43,857 bases of DNA from an uncultured Ruminococcus sp. (GCA_902784805.1 CACZWD010000013.1:1-43857); one strand, 5' to 3'; shown: positions 25,709 through 34,241, counted from the first letter of the stretch. Program-made: numbers and translations. Notes: a model not told the origin generated them from the sequence alone.

Positions 25709-27109
25709 ATGGATTACGATGTTGTTATAGTCGGTGCGGGACCGGCGGGCATTTTTACCGCGCTTGAGCTTATACAAAAGGGAAGCGGGCAAAAGATAAT
25801 TATGATAGAAAAAGGCAGCGCCGTTGAGAAACGAAGCTGTCCGAAAAACAAAACGGGCGAATGTATGAGCTGTAAACCGTACTGCCATATTACAACCGGT
25901 TTTTCGGGCGCCGGAGCTTTTTCCGACGGCAAGCTTTCGTTAAATTATGAAGTCGGCGGAGATTTGCCTATGCTTATAGGTGAAAAAAAAGCTCAGGAAA
26001 CCATTGACTATACGGATAAAATATATTTAAAATTCGGCGCGGATACTCATGTTGAAGGGCTTGAAAACAGTGAAGAAGTAAAGGAGATACGCAAAAGAGC
26101 CATTCATGCGGGGCTGAAGCTTGTTGACTGTCCCATACGTCACCTCGGCACAGAAAAAGCGCAGGAGCTGTACTATGCTATTGAGCAATATCTTTTACAG
26201 AACGGCGTTGAAATTCTTTTCGGATACGAATGCACAAATCTTATAATAAATAACAGCGAATGCAGGGGCGTATATGTTTCAAAGGGTGCCGAAAACAAGG
26301 AAATATTCGGAAAGCGTATTGTTGTAGCAACAGGCAGACGCGGCGCCGACTGGCTTGATAAGCTTTGTATAGAGCACGGTATAGCTCATAACCCCGGCAC
26401 GGTTGATATAGGAGTAAGGGTAGAGGTGCGCAGTGAAATTATGGAAACTGTAAACCGCACGCTTTACGAATCAAAGCTGATAGGATATCCTTTGCCGTTC
26501 AGAAATAAGGTTCGCACGTTTTGTCAGAATCCGGGCGGTTTTGTTAGTCAGGAAAATTACGATAACAACCTTGCCGTTGTAAACGGACATTCCTATAAGG
26601 ATTTAAAATCCGACAACACAAACCTTGCCATTCTTTGCTCTCATAATTTTAACCAGCCGTTTAATCAGCCGATTGAGTATGCACAGAAAGTCGGAGAGCT
26701 TACAAATATGCTGGGTGCGGGACATATTCTTGTGCAAAGGTACGGGGATATATTAAACGGCAAACGCACATGGCAAAATGAGCTTTCGCGGTCAAATGTC
26801 AAACCGACGCTTCCCGACGCTGTGGCGGGTGATATTACTGCGGCGCTGCCGTACCGTTCGATGGTTAATATAATTAACTTTATTCAGGCGGTTGACCACG
26901 TTGTTCCGGGCTTCGCATCGGAGGAAACGCTTCTTTATTCGCCGGAGCTGAAATTTTACAGTAACCGTGTGCGTATGGATAAAGATTTTACAACAAGTGT
27001 TAAAGGGCTTTATTGCCTCGGCGATTCAAGCGGCTGGACGAGAGGGCTTATGATGGCTTCGGCAATGGGAGTGCTTATGGGACGGAGAATTTTTGAAGAA
27101 ACCGTATAA
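25709..27109 (+). CDS. NAD(P)/FAD-dependent oxidoreductase (COG2509-type)
   Basis: A 466-aa flavoprotein. The start at ATG 25709 puts the Rossmann dinucleotide motif VVIVGAGPAGIFTALEL right at the N terminus; upstream codons lack a start with a ribosome site. A conserved cysteine cluster CPKNKTGECMSCKPYC (about 44-60) precedes GFSGAGAFSDGKLSL, both hallmarks of the uncharacterised COG2509 dehydrogenases. A second nucleotide motif VVATGRRGADWL and the C-terminal FAD-binding LYCLGDSSGWTRGL are present. Substrate unknown. A DtxR-type regulator follows after 21 nt in the same operon. Confidence 0.9.
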   Translation: MDYDVVIVGAGPAGIFTALELIQKGSGQKIIMIEKGSAVEKRSCPKNKTGECMSCKPYCHITTGFSGAGAFSDGKLSLNYEVGGDLPMLIGEKKAQETIDYTDKIYLKFGADTHVEGLENSEEVKEIRKRAIHAGLKLVDCPIRHLGTEKAQELYYAIEQYLLQNGVEILFGYECTNLIINNSECRGVYVSKGAENKEIFGKRIVVATGRRGADWLDKLCIEHGIAHNPGTVDIGVRVEVRSEIMETVNRTLYESKLIGYPLPFRNKVRTFCQNPGGFVSQENYDNNLAVVNGHSYKDLKSDNTNLAILCSHNFNQPFNQPIEYAQKVGELTNMLGAGHILVQRYGDILNGKRTWQNELSRSNVKPTLPDAVAGDITAALPYRSMVNIINFIQAVDHVVPGFASEETLLYSPELKFYSNRVRMDKDFTTSVKGLYCLGDSSGWTRGLMMASAMGVLMGRRIFEETV

Positions 27110-27130
27110 CACAAAGAAAGGTGTGATTAT

Positions 27131-27505
27131 ATGCAGATAAAAGAATCGGCGGAAAATTATCTTGAGGCAATTCTTGTTATAGGTAAAGAAAAAGGCTTTG
27201 TAAGAAGCGTTGACGTTGCAAACCATTTGAATTTTACAAAGCCGAGCGTTTCTGTTGCAATGAAAACCTTTCGTGAAGAAGGGTATATTCTAATGGACCC
27301 GGGCGGCGGCATAACGCTTACCGAAAAAGGACGGGCTATAGCCGAGCGCATATATGAAAGGCATCAGGTTATAGCTAAGGCGCTTATTGCACTTGGCGTT
27401 TCAGAAAAACAAGCGTATGACGACAGCTGTAAAATAGAACACGACCTTTGCGATGACAGCTTCGATAAAATAAAGGCCTATCTTAAAAAAACCGGAGTAA
27501 TATAA
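27131..27505 (+). CDS. DtxR/MntR-family metal-dependent regulator
   Basis: A 124-aa repressor. Winged helix-turn-helix (about 20-65, VDVANHLNFTKPSVSVAMKT) followed by the dimerisation/metal domain; the SH3-like domain of long DtxR proteins is absent, as in MntR. Possible metal ligands are E11 region, H in YERHQV (about 77) and the CKIEHDL motif (about 97-103). A cysteine in this last motif is as in DtxR/IdeR (CxxEH), whereas Bacillus MntR has Glu there, so iron rather than manganese may be sensed; this is inference. It sits after the FAD enzyme and near the oxygen-defence genes. Confidence 0.88.
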   Translation: MQIKESAENYLEAILVIGKEKGFVRSVDVANHLNFTKPSVSVAMKTFREEGYILMDPGGGITLTEKGRAIAERIYERHQVIAKALIALGVSEKQAYDDSCKIEHDLCDDSFDKIKAYLKKTGVI

Positions 27506-27513
27506 ATTTTTTC

Positions 27514-27542
27514 TTGACAATTGATGTTTTATATGTTAAAAT
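27514..27542 (+). promoter_or_regulatory. Promoter of tRNA-Thr
   Basis: TTGACA (27514-27519), 17-bp spacer, TAAAAT (27537-27542), starting 8 bp after the regulator gene and 17 bp before the tRNA. Confidence 0.75.
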
Positions 27543-27558
27543 ATATTCATCGGTTTTT

Positions 27559-27634
27559 GCTGGAGTGGCACAGTCGGTAGCGCAGCTGATTCGTAATCAG
27601 CAGGTCGTGGGTTCAAGTCCCATCTCCAGCTCCA
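27559..27634 (+). tRNA. tRNA-Thr (anticodon CGT)
   Basis: A 76-nt tRNA with encoded CCA. Acceptor stem GCTGGAG pairs with CTCCAGC; D-arm contains AGTCGGTAGCGC; anticodon stem GCTGA/TCAGC encloses loop TTCGTAA, giving anticodon CGT for codon ACG; T-arm has GGGTTCAAGTCCC. Own promoter upstream and a perfect terminator immediately after. Confidence 0.96.
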
Positions 27635-27666
27635 AAAAAACGACTTGTTTCGACAAGTCGTTTTTT
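27635..27666 (+). terminator. Terminator of tRNA-Thr
   Basis: AAAAAACGACTTGT pairs with ACAAGTCGTTTTTT around a TTCG tetraloop, ending in TTTTTT. Works in either direction. Confidence 0.9.
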
Positions 27667-27845
27667 CAACGAAATACGCCTTGCGGCGTGTGAAATATTG
27701 CTACGCAATGTGAAATAGCTTCGCTGTGAAATATTTGCTTCGCAAATGTTAAAGGCGTATTTCATTTCACATCGAGCGGTAGCGAGATATTTCACAATTT
27801 ACGCAGTAAATTATTTCATATTTTGCGCAAGCAAAATATTTCACT
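27667..27845. repeat. Array of short hairpins separated by TGAAAT/ATTTCA
   Basis: About eight small perfect dyads in 180 bp: ACGCC-TTGC-GGCGT, ATTGC-TAC-GCAAT, AGC-TTC-GCT, ATTTGC-TTC-GCAAAT, TCG...CGA, AATTTAC-GCA-GTAAATT, ATTTTGC-GCAA-GCAAAAT. Each is joined by TGAAATA or its complement TATTTCA. GAAATACGCC (27671-27680) and GGCGTATTTC (27754-27763) also form a larger inverted pair. Stems differ in sequence while linkers are constant. No open frame. A family of extragenic palindromic repeats; function unknown. Confidence 0.8.
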
Positions 27846-27881
27846 TAAAAATGTTGCATCCAAACCGTTTGTTTTCAGGTT

Positions 27882-27913
27882 GAGCAAGCTTATAAAGGCT
27901 TGCTCTGGTTTTT
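27882..27913 (+). terminator. Terminator-like hairpin
   Basis: GAGCAAGC (27882-27889) pairs with GCTTGCTC (27898-27905), followed by TGGTTTTTTT. No gene directly upstream remains; it may be an orphan of an earlier transcription unit or end read-through from the hairpin array. Confidence 0.6.
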
Positions 27914-27936
27914 TTAAAAAATAAAAGTATAAATTG

Positions 27937-27965
27937 TTGACAACGGGCGATTTTCGTAATATAAT
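27937..27965 (+). promoter_or_regulatory. Promoter of the oxygen-defence island
   Basis: Perfect TTGACA (27937-27942), 17-bp spacer, perfect TATAAT (27960-27965), 38 bp before the superoxide reductase start. Confidence 0.85.
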
Positions 27966-28002
27966 ATATTCTGATACCAAAATATTGAAAGGAAGGGATA
28001 AA

Positions 28003-28377
28003 ATGGAACAGAAATTTTACGTTTGCGCTCATTGCGGCAAGATAATAGCAATAGTTAAGGGAAGCGGTGTTCCCACTATGTGCTGCGGAGAAAAAATGCA
28101 GGAGATTATACCCGGCACAACAGACGCGGCAAAGGAAAAACATATACCCGTATATAAAATTGAAGGAAATAAGGTTTTGGTTACGGTCGGTGAAGTACCG
28201 CACCCCATGCAGGAGGAGCATTACATAGAATGGGTATCGCTTCAGACGTCTTCGGGCAATCAAAGAAAAGCGCTTAAACCGGGTGATGAACCGAAGGTAT
28301 GTTTCGCGATTTGCGACGGTGACAAGGTTGAAGCGGTATATGCTTTTTGTAATCTTCACAGCCTTTGGAAAGCATAA
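28003..28377 (+). CDS. Desulfoferrodoxin (superoxide reductase)
   Basis: A 124-aa two-iron superoxide reductase that reduces superoxide to hydrogen peroxide without making oxygen. The N-terminal desulforedoxin centre has CAHC (8-11) and the adjacent cysteine pair MCCGEKM (about 27-33). The catalytic Fe(His)4Cys centre is formed by HIPVYK, PHPMQEEHYIEW and, at the C terminus, CNLHSLWKA. ATG 28003 follows AAGGAAGGG. Thioredoxin and rubrerythrin genes follow, making a coherent detoxification set. Confidence 0.95.
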   Translation: MEQKFYVCAHCGKIIAIVKGSGVPTMCCGEKMQEIIPGTTDAAKEKHIPVYKIEGNKVLVTVGEVPHPMQEEHYIEWVSLQTSSGNQRKALKPGDEPKVCFAICDGDKVEAVYAFCNLHSLWKA

Positions 28378-28430
28378 TTCTTTAAAAAATCGGAATAATA
28401 AAATAAAAATTTTACGGGAGATGAAATAAC

Positions 28431-28751
28431 GTGGCGGAAATAACGCTTACATCCGGAAATTTCGCGGGTGAAGTTCTAAATGCCGATAAGCCCGTGCTTG
28501 TTGACTTTTGGGCTTCGTGGTGCGGTCCGTGTAAAATGCTTGCGCCAATAATAGAGGAGCTTGCGGACGAATATGAAGGTAAAATTAAAGTCGGTAAGGT
28601 TAATGTTGACGATGAGCAGGAGCTTGCGATGAATTACGGCATAGCAAGCATACCGACGGTAATTTTGTTTAAAGACGGCGAAATAAAAGAAACACTTATA
28701 GGCTACAGAGAAAAAGAGGATTTTAAAGCCGTAATAAACGCGCAAATCTGA
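28431..28751 (+). CDS. trxA: Thioredoxin
   Basis: A 106-aa thioredoxin with the active site WCGPCK (C31, C34), upstream FWASW and downstream cis-proline segment [10 protein letters not shown]. Starts with GTG at 28431 after GGGAG at 10-nt spacing. It probably reduces target disulfides in the oxygen-defence operon; no thioredoxin reductase is in the window. Confidence 0.95.
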   Translation: MAEITLTSGNFAGEVLNADKPVLVDFWASWCGPCKMLAPIIEELADEYEGKIKVGKVNVDDEQELAMNYGIASIPTVILFKDGEIKETLIGYREKEDFKAVINAQI

Positions 28752-28774
28752 TTTTAAAAGTGAGGGGAAAACAA

Positions 28775-29311
28775 ATGAGTAAATATAAAGGCACACAGAC
28801 GGAGAAAAACCTTCTTGCCGCTTTTGCGGGGGAATCACAGGCAAGAAACAAATATACCTATTTTGCTTCAAAAGCAAAAAAAGAAGGCTTTGAGCAGATT
28901 TCGGCGCTTTTTTTAACGACTGCCGATAATGAAAAAGAGCACGCAAAAATGTGGTTTAAAGAGCTTGAAGGAATAGGAAGCACAGCCGAAAACCTCGGAG
29001 CCGCGGCAGACGGCGAGAATTTTGAATGGACGGATATGTATGAGGATTTCGCGAAAACAGCGGAAAGCGAAGGTTTTCCGGAGCTTGCGGCGAAATTCCG
29101 CGCGGTCGGTGAAATTGAAAAACACCATGAGGAACGTTACCGCGCGCTTTTAAAAAATGTTGAAACCGCCGCTGTTTTTGAAAAAAGCGAGGTTAAGGTT
29201 TGGGAATGCCGCAACTGCGGGCATATTACGGTCGGAACAAAAGCACCCGAAAAATGTCCCGTCTGTGACCACCCGCAAAGCTATTTTGAGGTTCACGCTG
29301 AAAATTATTAA
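28775..29311 (+). CDS. Rubrerythrin
   Basis: A 178-aa rubrerythrin, a non-haem diiron peroxidase. The ferritin-like part has the E-x-x-x repeats [14 protein letters not shown] (about 19-32), DNEKEHAKM (about 51-59) and [13 protein letters not shown] (about 113-125). The C-terminal rubredoxin-like domain carries CRNCG and CPVCDHPQ for one Fe(Cys)4. It removes the peroxide made by superoxide reductase. ATG 28775 is chosen over an upstream GTG because GAGGGGA precedes it. Confidence 0.95.
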   Translation: MSKYKGTQTEKNLLAAFAGESQARNKYTYFASKAKKEGFEQISALFLTTADNEKEHAKMWFKELEGIGSTAENLGAAADGENFEWTDMYEDFAKTAESEGFPELAAKFRAVGEIEKHHEERYRALLKNVETAAVFEKSEVKVWECRNCGHITVGTKAPEKCPVCDHPQSYFEVHAENY

Positions 29312-29325
29312 TTTTAAAATAACTG

Positions 29326-29354
29326 CGGCACTGCGGCAATTTACCGCTGTGCCG
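29326..29354 (+). terminator. Terminator of the oxygen-defence island
   Basis: CGGCACTGCGG (29326-29336) pairs with CCGCTGTGCCG (29344-29354) with one mismatch, followed by TTAAACTTTT. The short U-run makes it moderate. Confidence 0.55.
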
Positions 29355-29376
29355 TTAAACTTTTCGGGAGAAATGT

Positions 29377-30575
29377 ATGAGAGAAAAAATAAAACGCTAT
29401 TTTGAGGATAATAAAAATATGCGGAAAAATATGGCTTTAAAACGGAAATAAAAAACCGGTACGCTATTGCCAAAATTTTTGAAGGCGAAAAACAAATCGG
29501 GATTTTTTCTCATCTGGACGTTGTTCCCGCGGACGAAAAAGATTGGATTGTTACAAAGCCGTTTCAGCCGGTTTTAAAAGGCGGCGCGCTTTTCGGAAGG
29601 GGAAGCATTGACGATAAATGCGCTGCCGTTATGGGATTTCACGCAGCGGACGCGATAAGAAAACTTAATATTCCTTTTAACTCGCAAATTATGCTTTTTA
29701 TGGGCGGCGATGAGGAATGCGGTATGACAGACCTTAAAGAATTTGTAAAAAATGAGAAAATGCCCGATATTTCACTTGTTCCGGATAATGAGTTTCCGGT
29801 GTGTCTGGGCGAAAAGGGCATAGCCGTATTGGAGCTTGAAAGCAGGGAAAAGTTTGAATATATAAAAAGAATTTACGGCGGTACGGCGCATAATATAAGC
29901 CTTGGCGAAATAACGGCGGAGCTCGGCGGAGAAACGCTTAAAGAAAAGGGCATATCCACTCACGCGGCAATGCCGGAAGGCTCGGCAAACGCGGGCGCCG
30001 GGCTTGCGGAAAAACTTCTGAAATCCTTTGATTTGCCCGAAAATGACAGAAAAATCGTATTGGCAATGAAAAACATTCAGGAAAGTCCTTACGGAGAATT
30101 TTTTGGTATTGATTGTAATGACAGCCGTTTCGGAAGGCTTACCTGTGTAAACGGTATTGTGAAAACTGTGAAAGGAAAGCTTAACATAACGCTTGATTTG
30201 CGCTACGGCACGGAAAGCGATTTTGAGCAAACTATCGAAAAAATTAAAAATTCGGCGGATGGGTTTGATATTAAAGTTACAATGAACAAGCCTCCGTTTA
30301 TTCTTCCGGATAACGGTATGGGAAGAAAATTTGAAAAGCTTTACTTTGATGTTACGGGTGAATATAAAAAAGCTTACTATTCGGGCGGCGGCACATACGC
30401 GAGAATGCTTAAAAACGCTTACGGTATCGGAACAAGCACGAAAAAAGAGGATATTTCGCTTCCCGACGGTCACGGAAACGAGCATCAGCCCGATGAGTGT
30501 ATATCGGTTGAAGGTATGCTTGAGGCAGCCGAAATTATGACTCTTATGCTTATTGAAGCAGAGAAAAGCTATTGA
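29377..30575 (+). pseudogene. M20-family dipeptidase gene with an internal deletion
   Basis: ATG 29377, after GGGAG, starts MREKIKRYFEDNKN, the usual N terminus of M20 (PepV-like) dipeptidases, but runs into a stop within 24 codons. The rest of the enzyme is in another frame from about 29418: YAEKYGFKTEIKNRYAIAKI, then IFSHLDVVPAD (metal His/Asp), GRGSIDDKCAAV, MGGDEECGM (catalytic Glu) and, near the end, LPDGHGNEHQPDE. About 40-45 residues normally between these parts (the SDKG/PFGEG region) are missing, and the joint is out of frame. The downstream part is otherwise intact, so the loss looks recent. A shortened protein from ATG 29631 would lack the first metal ligand. Confidence 0.8.
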
Positions 30576-30600
30576 TTTTATTGTATTTTTGTGTTAAAAT
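30572..30600 (+). promoter_or_regulatory. Promoter of the hydroxyacid dehydrogenase operon
   Basis: TTGATT (30572-30577), 17-bp spacer, TAAAAT (30595-30600), overlapping the end of the broken peptidase gene; 35 bp before ATG 30636. Confidence 0.65.
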
Positions 30601-30635
30601 ATATATGAAAAACAAAAAGATTGGAACAGATAAAA

Positions 30636-31586
30636 ATGAACATTGTTTTACCGGACAGCGATACTCTCGGAAAAGGGCTTGATTTTTCCGTGCTCGAAAA
30701 ATTCGGCAAGGTTAGTATTCTCGGATATACGCCTCAGGAAAAAGTGGGCGATGTGCTTGCGGACTGCGATATTGCCATAATAAACAAAACGAAAATGAAT
30801 GAGGAAAGCCTTAAAAACGCGAAAAACCTAAAACTTATCTGCGTTTTCGCGACAGGTTTTGACAACGTTGATATTGCTTATTGCAGGGAGCGAGGCATTG
30901 CCGTATGTAATGTCACCGGATATTCCACGGACAGCGTTGCGCAGCTGACCTTCACGATGGCGCTTGCGATAGCGAACCATCTGAAAGAATATACCGATTT
31001 TGTAAAAAGCGGCGCATATACAAAAAGCGGTATTCAAAACCATCTTGAACCGCAGTTTTATGAGCTCTGCGGAAAAACGTGGGGAATTATAGGCGGCGGA
31101 AATATCGGCGGCAGAGTTGCGGAAATCGCGAAGGCTTTCGGCTGCGAGGTAATTGTGAACAAGCGCACGCCGAGCGAAAAATATACATGCGTTTCGGTTG
31201 ATGAAATATGCGAAAGGTCGGATATAATTTCGCTGCACGTTCCGCTTACACCCGAAACAGAGAGCCTTATTAACGCGGAAAGGCTTAAGAAAATGAAAAA
31301 GACCGCTATACTTATAAATGCCGCCAGAGGAGCCGTTACGGATGAAGCGGCAGTTGCGGAGGCTGTTTTAAACGGCAAAATAGGCGGTTTTGGCACAGAT
31401 GTATATTCGGTTGAGCCGCTGCGGGCGGGACACCCGTTTTACAAAATTATGAATTTGCCGAATGTCTGTCTTACGCCGCATATGGGGTGGGGCGCGTATG
31501 AAGCGAGAGTACGCTGCCTTAATGAAATTGAAAAAAATATTTCCGCTTTTTTAAACGGAAAAATAAGGAATAGAGTTGACGTATAA
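30636..31586 (+). CDS. D-2-hydroxyacid dehydrogenase
   Basis: A 316-aa NAD-dependent dehydrogenase reducing a 2-oxoacid (glycerate dehydrogenase/hydroxypyruvate reductase-like). The start at ATG 30636 fits MNIVLPDSDTLGKGLDFS; an upstream TTG has no better site. NAD fold WGIIGGGNIGGRVAEIA (about 145-161); catalytic Arg in LINAARGAVTDE, Glu in the following strand region (SVEPL) and catalytic His in LTPHMGWG near the end. The exact substrate cannot be told. The next gene begins with a one-base overlap. Confidence 0.9.
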   Translation: MNIVLPDSDTLGKGLDFSVLEKFGKVSILGYTPQEKVGDVLADCDIAIINKTKMNEESLKNAKNLKLICVFATGFDNVDIAYCRERGIAVCNVTGYSTDSVAQLTFTMALAIANHLKEYTDFVKSGAYTKSGIQNHLEPQFYELCGKTWGIIGGGNIGGRVAEIAKAFGCEVIVNKRTPSEKYTCVSVDEICERSDIISLHVPLTPETESLINAERLKKMKKTAILINAARGAVTDEAAVAEAVLNGKIGGFGTDVYSVEPLRAGHPFYKIMNLPNVCLTPHMGWGAYEARVRCLNEIEKNISAFLNGKIRNRVDV

Positions 31587-32137
31587 TGATTAATGAAATT
31601 AAAAAACAAGCTTTAACAGCAGTGAAGGAATTGTTTGACGTCGCAAGGCTTAAAGAGGGCGATATTCTTGTTATAGGCTGTTCGTCAAGTGAGATAGCGG
31701 GACACAAAATAGGCACTTTTTCTACCTGCGACCTTTCAAAAGCCGTTTTTGGGGCTGTTTACCGGGAGGCGGAAAAGCATGGGGTTTTTGTTGCCGCGCA
31801 ATGCTGTGAGCATCTAAACCGCGCGCTTATTACAGAAAGAGAATGTGCCGAAAAATATAACCTTGAGCCGGTAAATGTTGTGCCGCAGATAAAGGCGGGC
31901 GGTTCGCTTGCTGTAAGTGCGTATGAAACGTTTAAAGATCCTGTCGCTGTGGAAAAAATCCGCGCGCACGCCGGTATGGATATAGGCGATACTCTTATAG
32001 GTATGCATCTTCGTGAGGTTGCCGTGCCTGTAAGACTCAGCATAAAAAAAATCGGCGAGGCAAACCTTGTGTGCGCAAGGACAAGACCAAAATTTATAGG
32101 CGGCGAAAGAGCGGTTTATGATAGGGAGAAAATGTAA
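31586..32137 (+). CDS. DUF436/TIGR01440 (UPF0340) protein
   Basis: A 183-aa protein of a conserved Firmicutes family of unknown function. Signature parts: DILVIGCSSSEIAGHKIG (about 26-43), AAQCCEHLNRALITERE (about 71-87), and a C-terminal ANLVCARTRPKFIGGERA. ATG overlaps the stop of the dehydrogenase gene by one base (TAATG). Confidence 0.88.
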   Translation: MINEIKKQALTAVKELFDVARLKEGDILVIGCSSSEIAGHKIGTFSTCDLSKAVFGAVYREAEKHGVFVAAQCCEHLNRALITERECAEKYNLEPVNVVPQIKAGGSLAVSAYETFKDPVAVEKIRAHAGMDIGDTLIGMHLREVAVPVRLSIKKIGEANLVCARTRPKFIGGERAVYDREKM

Positions 32138-32139
32138 AA

Positions 32140-32316
32140 ATGCGGGCAGACTGTGAAAATTGTATGAATTATACATACGATGAGGAATTTGATGAATATA
32201 TCTGCGGAATTGATATGGACGAAGATGAAGCGGCAAGGCTTTTCGGGCAGAAAAAAAGCGTCTGCCCGTATTTTCGTTTTGGTGATGATTATTCCATTGT
32301 AAAAAAACAGATTTAA
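32140..32316 (+). CDS. Small four-cysteine protein (DUF6472-like)
   Basis: A 58-aa acidic protein: CENCMNY at the N terminus, YICGIDMDEDE in the middle, and CPYFRFGDDYSIVKKQI at the end. The four cysteines (C5, C8, C22, C42) suggest a single metal site. The pattern fits the DUF6472 family seen in Clostridia. It begins two bases after the DUF436 gene and overlaps the convergent ybaK stop by 4 nt. Confidence 0.7.
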   Translation: MRADCENCMNYTYDEEFDEYICGIDMDEDEAARLFGQKKSVCPYFRFGDDYSIVKKQI

Positions 32317-32801
32317 TCCTGCGTTATTGCGGCTACGTCACATTCCGCCGCGCGGATAAGGTCGGCGGGAGCAAGCTCCATCTGATAGCCGATTTTTCCC
32401 GCGCTTACCATAACGGTGTCAAAATTCATACAGCTTTCGTCAATTACGGTACGGAACTTCTTTTTCATACCGATTGGCGAACAGCCGCCGCGGATATAAC
32501 CGGTAATTTTCGTAAGGTCGGTGAGCTTAATCATTTCAACGCTTTTCTCCCCGACTGTACGCGCTGCGGCTTTAAAGTTTATTTCTTTGTTTACGGGAAG
32601 GATAAACACATAGTTTTCGCGGCTTTGACCGTGTGTAACAATGGTTTTAAAAACTTGTTCGGGTTTTTGACCGAGCTTTTCGGCAATTTCAAGCCCGCCG
32701 GAAAATTCATCGCCGTGCTCGTATTTGTGAAGTGTGTAATTGATTTTCATACTTTCGAGAATTCTTATCGCGTTTGTTTTGAAATTTGCTTTTTCAGCCA
32801 T
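32313..32801 (-). CDS. ybaK: Cys-tRNA(Pro)/Cys-tRNA(Cys) deacylase YbaK
   Basis: A 162-aa YbaK/EbsC-type editing enzyme that hydrolyses mischarged Cys-tRNA(Pro). ATG 32801 is favoured, ten bases after AAGG. The catalytic lysine is in VFKTIVTHG; other family marks are FILPVNKEINFKAAA and GGCSPIGMKKKF. Own promoter in the 80-bp gap shared with the divergent DUF523 gene. Confidence 0.92.
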   Translation of the reverse strand: MAEKANFKTNAIRILESMKINYTLHKYEHGDEFSGGLEIAEKLGQKPEQVFKTIVTHGQSRENYVFILPVNKEINFKAAARTVGEKSVEMIKLTDLTKITGYIRGGCSPIGMKKKFRTVIDESCMNFDTVMVSAGKIGYQMELAPADLIRAAECDVAAITQD

Positions 32802-32838
32802 ATATTTCACGCCTTTTTATAATTATGGTAATATTTAT

Positions 32839-32867
32839 ATTTTAACACAGAATAAGCAAAAAATCAA
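32839..32867 (-). promoter_or_regulatory. Promoter of ybaK
   Basis: On the minus strand: TTGATT (32867-32862), 17-bp spacer, TAAAAT (32844-32839), 38 bp before the ybaK ATG. Confidence 0.65.
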
Positions 32868-32884
32868 GAGAGGAACAGCAAAAT

Positions 32885-33325
32885 ATGGTTTTTGTCAGCA
32901 AATGTCTTTTTGGTGAAAACTGCAAATATAACGGCGGAAACAATTTGCGTAAAAAGCTTCAAGAAAAGCTTTCGGACGAGGAGGTTGTGCTTATTTGCCC
33001 CGAATGTGAGGGCGGACTTCCCGTTCCGAGGGCGCCGTCCGAGATTGAAAGCGGCTTCTGCGGCGCCGACGTTATAAACGGCAGCGGCAGAGTGCTCGCG
33101 AAGAACGGCAAGGATGTGACACCGGAATTTTTAAAAGGAGCGGAAAGTGTGCTGAAGCTTGCAAAAAAGCTATCGCCCGAAAAAATATATTTAAAGCAGT
33201 CAAGCCCTTCCTGCGGCTTAGGTCTTATTTATGATGGGAGCTTCGGCGGTGTCAAAAAAACGGGAAACGGCGTAACGGCGCAGCTTCTTGCGGATAATGG
33301 ATTTAATATTGAAGCGGTGGAATAG
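32885..33325 (+). CDS. DUF523 family protein
   Basis: A 146-aa protein of the DUF523 (YbbK-type) family, function unknown. Conserved parts: VSKCLFGENCKYNGGNN (about 3-19), LICPECEGGLPVPRAPSEI (about 36-54), and KQSSPSCGLGLIYDGSF (about 103-119). Paired cysteines suggest an Fe-S or redox role. AGAGAGGAAC precedes the ATG. An EamA transporter follows after 16 nt. Confidence 0.88.
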   Translation: MVFVSKCLFGENCKYNGGNNLRKKLQEKLSDEEVVLICPECEGGLPVPRAPSEIESGFCGADVINGSGRVLAKNGKDVTPEFLKGAESVLKLAKKLSPEKIYLKQSSPSCGLGLIYDGSFGGVKKTGNGVTAQLLADNGFNIEAVE

Positions 33326-33341
33326 AAAGGAAAACGGTTTA

Positions 33342-34241
33342 ATGGGTAGCGAAAAAATTAAAGGTGCGGCGCTTGTGATGTCGGCAGGGTGCCTGTGGGG
33401 CTTTATGAGTATATTTGTAAACGGTATGGCAAGCCTTGGGCTTTACGCAATGGACGTTATTTTTGTAAGAGTTGCGGTTTCGTCTGTTATCATGTCTCTT
33501 ATTTTGTTTTTTAAAGATAAATCCCTTTTTCGCGTAAGGTTAAAAGATATATGGTGTTTTTTCGGAACAGGAGTGTTAAGCCTCACAATGTTCAACTTTT
33601 TTTATTTTTCAAATATACGGCTGACCTCGCCGGGCGTTGCGGCGGTTTTAATGTACACTTCACCTGTTTTTATATTGTTTTTTTCGGCGGGGTTTTTTAA
33701 GGAAAAGCTTACCGCCTTAAAGCTTGCCGCCTGCCTTTTAACCTTTTTGGGCTGTGCGCTTGTGGGGGGTGTTTTCGGGCAGGGAATTACGCTTAAAGGG
33801 CTTGTTTTCGGTTTGCTTTCAGGGCTTGGCTACGGGCTTTACAGCATTTTCGGGCGTTTCGCTTCGGATAAAGGCTATTCGTCAATGACAATTACGGCAT
33901 ACACCTTTATATTCGCAATATTCGGAACGCTCCCGTTTACAAAGTTTGAGGTTATCGGCGGAATGTTTAAAGACAATTCCCCGATAAAGGTTTTCGCGGC
34001 TCTCGGCGGCGCGGTGCTTTTAACGGTTGTCCCGTATCTTCTTTACACGGCGGGGCTTAAACACATAGAAACGGGTAAAGCGGGCGTAATTGCCGCAATT
34101 GAAGTTGTTGTGGCTTCGCTTGTAGGATATTTTGTATTTAATGAAGTTTTTTCGTTTGCCAAAATTATCGGAATAATTTTGGTGCTAATATCAATCGCTA
34201 TGATGAATACAAAAAAGGAAAGAAAAGAAAATGGAATTTAA
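33342..34241 (+). CDS. EamA/DMT-family transporter
   Basis: A 299-aa integral membrane protein with two EamA repeats and about ten hydrophobic helices. The repeats show [19 protein letters not shown] (about 9-27) and [20 protein letters not shown] (about 158-177). Such proteins export metabolites or amino acids; substrate unknown. ATG 33342 follows AGAAAGGA. Its 3' end overlaps mnmG by 11 nt. Confidence 0.9.
   Translation: MGSEKIKGAALVMSAGCLWGFMSIFVNGMASLGLYAMDVIFVRVAVSSVIMSLILFFKDKSLFRVRLKDIWCFFGTGVLSLTMFNFFYFSNIRLTSPGVAAVLMYTSPVFILFFSAGFFKEKLTALKLAACLLTFLGCALVGGVFGQGITLKGLVFGLLSGLGYGLYSIFGRFASDKGYSSMTITAYTFIFAIFGTLPFTKFEVIGGMFKDNSPIKVFAALGGAVLLTVVPYLLYTAGLKHIETGKAGVIAAIEVVVASLVGYFVFNEVFSFAKIIGIILVLISIAMMNTKKERKENGI

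Noticed and set aside
27667-27845. Possible CRISPR array
   Set aside because: The repeated parts are only 6-8 nt linkers and the intervening pieces are palindromes of varying length; no cas genes.
28476-28946. Minus-strand frame of about 156 codons opposite thioredoxin/rubrerythrin
   Set aside because: Fully antisense to two well-identified genes and has no start signal.
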